A DNA stretch of 6,798 bases from Nitrospinota bacterium. Its GTDB lineage: Bacteria; Tectomicrobia; Entotheonellia; J063. The notes beneath the pieces are model-generated. The model saw only the letters and a program-made list of their open reading frames with translations, was not told the DNA's origin and searched no databases. This document shows, piece after piece, positions 5,325 through 6,798 of this stretch. The stretch is from positions 1 to 6,798 of the forward strand of contig RFHZ01000674.1 in assembly GCA_003696125.1 (NCBI GenBank), given 5' to 3'. Both the position numbers and the translations under genes were made by a program. Every line of letters begins with the position of its first letter. Within the stretch, counting starts at the first letter, position 1.

Positions 5325-6086
5325 ATGGTATGGGAGGAGTTGAAACTGGAGGGAAAGGTCGCTCTGGTCACAGGAGGGGGACGGGGTTTGGGGCGGTCTA
5401 TGGCCCTGGCCCTGGCCGAGGCCGGTGCCGATGTGGTAGTGGCGGCACGTACCCGGGATCAGATTGAGCAGACGGCAGCCGAGATCAAAAAGCTGGGGAA
5501 GAGGGGGGTGGCGATTCCGGCCGATGTCACGGTATGGGAGCAGGTGCAATCCCTTGTGGATCAGGTGGTCTCGATGCTGGGACGGATCGATATCCTGGTG
5601 AACAATGCCGGTCAAGGCCTTTCCAAACCGCTTATGGAGACGAGTGCAGAGGAGTGGACAGCGGTACTCCAGACCAATCTCACCGGCATGTTCTACTGTT
5701 GCAAGGCGGTGGGGAAATACCTCCTGGCGCAGCGCAGTGGGAAGGTCATCAACATCGCTTCTGGGTTAGGAGAGCGCGGGTTGCCGAACAGCACCGCCTT
5801 TGCCGCCAGCAAGGGGGGAGTCATTCAGTTGACCCGCTGCCTGGCCCTGGAGTGGGCACCGTACCAGGTACAGGTCAATGCCATCGGGCCGGGCTGGTTT
5901 CCGGATAGCCCGGGTGGGCAGGAGAGCCGGCGGTATGGGGAGCGCCTGGAGCGGTTCATCCCCCTGGGGAGAAGGGGAAGGCCGGAGGACCTGCAGGGGG
6001 TTGTTGTCTATCTCGCCTCCAGCGCTTCAGACTTCATGACCGGTGAGGTGATCTTTGTGGATGGTGGAGTCCTGATCCACGCCTGA
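5325..6086 (+). CDS. Short-chain dehydrogenase paralogue with catalytic Tyr replaced by Phe
   Basis: The protein has 253 residues, clearly homologous to the preceding SDR along its length; by eye about half of residues are identical. It retains the cofactor motif TGGGRGLG (16-23), Asp67-Val68, NNAG (93-96), Asn118, Ser146 and Lys163, and ends with TGEVIFVDGG. At the catalytic Tyr position, 13 residues after Ser146 and four before Lys163, the codon at 5799-5801 is TTT (Phe159, FAASK). In nearly all active classical SDRs this residue is the Tyr that donates or accepts the proton. Either this is a catalytically impaired subunit partnering the first SDR, an enzyme with changed chemistry, or a TAT-to-TTT base error. 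A GAGGAG ribosome site (5311-5316) lies eight bases before the ATG. The gene ends three bases before the stop of the convergent phosphatase gene. Family and cofactor binding are certain, function is not. Confidence 0.94.
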   Translation: MVWEELKLEGKVALVTGGGRGLGRSMALALAEAGADVVVAARTRDQIEQTAAEIKKLGKRGVAIPADVTVWEQVQSLVDQVVSMLGRIDILVNNAGQGLSKPLMETSAEEWTAVLQTNLTGMFYCCKAVGKYLLAQRSGKVINIASGLGERGLPNSTAFAASKGGVIQLTRCLALEWAPYQVQVNAIGPGWFPDSPGGQESRRYGERLERFIPLGRRGRPEDLQGVVVYLASSASDFMTGEVIFVDGGVLIHA

Positions 6087-6089
6087 GCT

Positions 6090-6798
6090 CTAGTCTCGCT
6101 TCGCCATACCCTTATCGAAGTAGGTAACCCCCTGGACTGCAGAGAGCTGCACCAGGGAGGAGAAGGAGTCGGCCCTTTCCGAGCGGATGATTCGTCTTTC
6201 GTACCAGAGCTCTTCAGGAGCAGGCCCATCCCGCAGGGTTTCCACCAGCACCCGGCCGTCCAGGTCTGGGGGGAGGGGAACCTGGAGCAGGCTGAGGATG
6301 GTCGGGACCAGATCGATGCTGCCCGAGGGGACGTAGCTGATGCGACCCGGGGCAAAATCTGGTCCGCGTGCTGCCCAATAGTTGTGCATCTCGAAGGGAC
6401 TGAAGCTCCCGTGCATGCCGCTTCCGGCCGGGATGGTGCTGTCCGAGGCGATGACCCCTGGCACCGGGGTCGAGGTGTTTCGTCCCTGCCAGTGGAGGGA
6501 GAAGAGGATATCGGCAGCCCGGTCGTTGGCGTTGTGGATGAGGGAGAGGGGGAGGGTGCCGGGAAGAGGATAAGTGGTAAAGAGGGGACCGGTCCAGGCT
6601 TGTTTTTGTAAAAAGTGAATCACTTCCGGGAGTCTGGTTTTCCCTTCTTCTGACAGGTAGATCAGGCTGGCCCCTCCGCAGCGTCCTATCTGCATGGCTC
6701 CGTCCTGGAGCAAATCGACAAATCCTTGATCAGCGAGAATTTGCGGGACATCGACCGCCTGGATGATGGTCGAGGCTCCGTGATCCGAGGTGATGATC
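6090..6798 (-). CDS. Alkaline phosphatase superfamily phosphodiesterase/pyrophosphatase-like, C-terminal part
   Basis: The minus-strand frame enters from the right edge and ends with TAG at 6092-6090, giving 235 residues of the C-terminal half. There is no start in the window; a TTG at 6713-6711 is internal. The fragment begins IITSDHG, whose Asp5 and His6 are the paired metal ligands of the superfamily. Later SGMHGSFSPFEMH (126-138) supplies the third conserved His (His129), followed by ARGPDFAPG (143-151) and SGSIDLVPTILSLLQVPLP (158-176), the usual C-terminal elements of the type I phosphodiesterase / nucleotide pyrophosphatase (NPP) and related sulfatase-fold enzymes. The nucleophile Thr/Ser region lies outside the window. 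The enzyme hydrolyses a phosphate mono- or diester, or a related substrate, with two metals (usually Zn). Substrate and location are unknown because the N-terminus is missing. It is convergent with the second SDR gene at a 3-nt gap. Confidence 0.88.
   Translation of the reverse strand, partial: IITSDHGASTIIQAVDVPQILADQGFVDLLQDGAMQIGRCGGASLIYLSEEGKTRLPEVIHFLQKQAWTGPLFTTYPLPGTLPLSLIHNANDRAADILFSLHWQGRNTSTPVPGVIASDSTIPAGSGMHGSFSPFEMHNYWAARGPDFAPGRISYVPSGSIDLVPTILSLLQVPLPPDLDGRVLVETLRDGPAPEELWYERRIIRSERADSFSSLVQLSAVQGVTYFDKGMAKRD

Overview
The window looks like chromosomal DNA from a GC-rich, free-living bacterium. Genes are tightly packed, have strong Shine-Dalgarno sites (AGGAGG type) and sigma70-like promoters, and encode ordinary bacterial families. 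The lineage cannot be fixed from sequence alone. A secreted multiheme cytochrome c, tandem SDR dehydrogenases, an alkaline-phosphatase-superfamily enzyme and intergenic palindromes and heptamer repeats would suit Chloroflexota, Desulfobacterota or similar soil, sediment or hot-spring groups. That is a low-confidence guess. There are no phage, transposase, CRISPR, tRNA or rRNA features.

Layout. (1) Positions 1-1062, minus strand: the N-terminal 354 codons of a secreted cytochrome c with five visible CXXCH sites. The gene runs off the left edge. (2) 1063-1409: a divergent intergenic region with one good promoter for each flanking gene and a leader of about 178 nt before the cytochrome. (3) 1410-3476, plus: a 688-residue protein with a complete calcineurin-type metallophosphoesterase domain followed by a probable TIM-barrel-like domain and a small C-terminal tail. 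(4) 3473-4171, minus: an RraA/HMG-aldolase-family protein. Its stop codon shares the palindrome CTAG with the stop codon of the phosphoesterase. (5) 4172-4508: a second divergent intergenic region with a promoter each way, a perfect 28-nt palindrome, a pair of 14-nt repeats and an eight-unit heptamer array. (6) 4509-5297 and 5325-6086, plus: two tandem paralogous short-chain dehydrogenases, probably one operon. The first has a full catalytic tetrad. In the second the catalytic Tyr is Phe. (7) 6090-6798, minus: the C-terminal 235 residues of an alkaline-phosphatase-superfamily phosphodiesterase/pyrophosphatase-like enzyme, cut by the right edge.

How the genes may work together (inference). The RraA-type aldolase and the SDR pair share a divergent control region and could act on the same hydroxy- or oxo-acid or sugar-acid intermediates. 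Two unrelated metal-dependent phosphohydrolases flank this block. The cytochrome is probably a separate electron-transfer function with its own promoter. The strongest items for follow-up are the Tyr-to-Phe change in the second SDR, which suggests a pseudoenzyme partner or a single-base error, and the phosphoesterase-barrel fusion.
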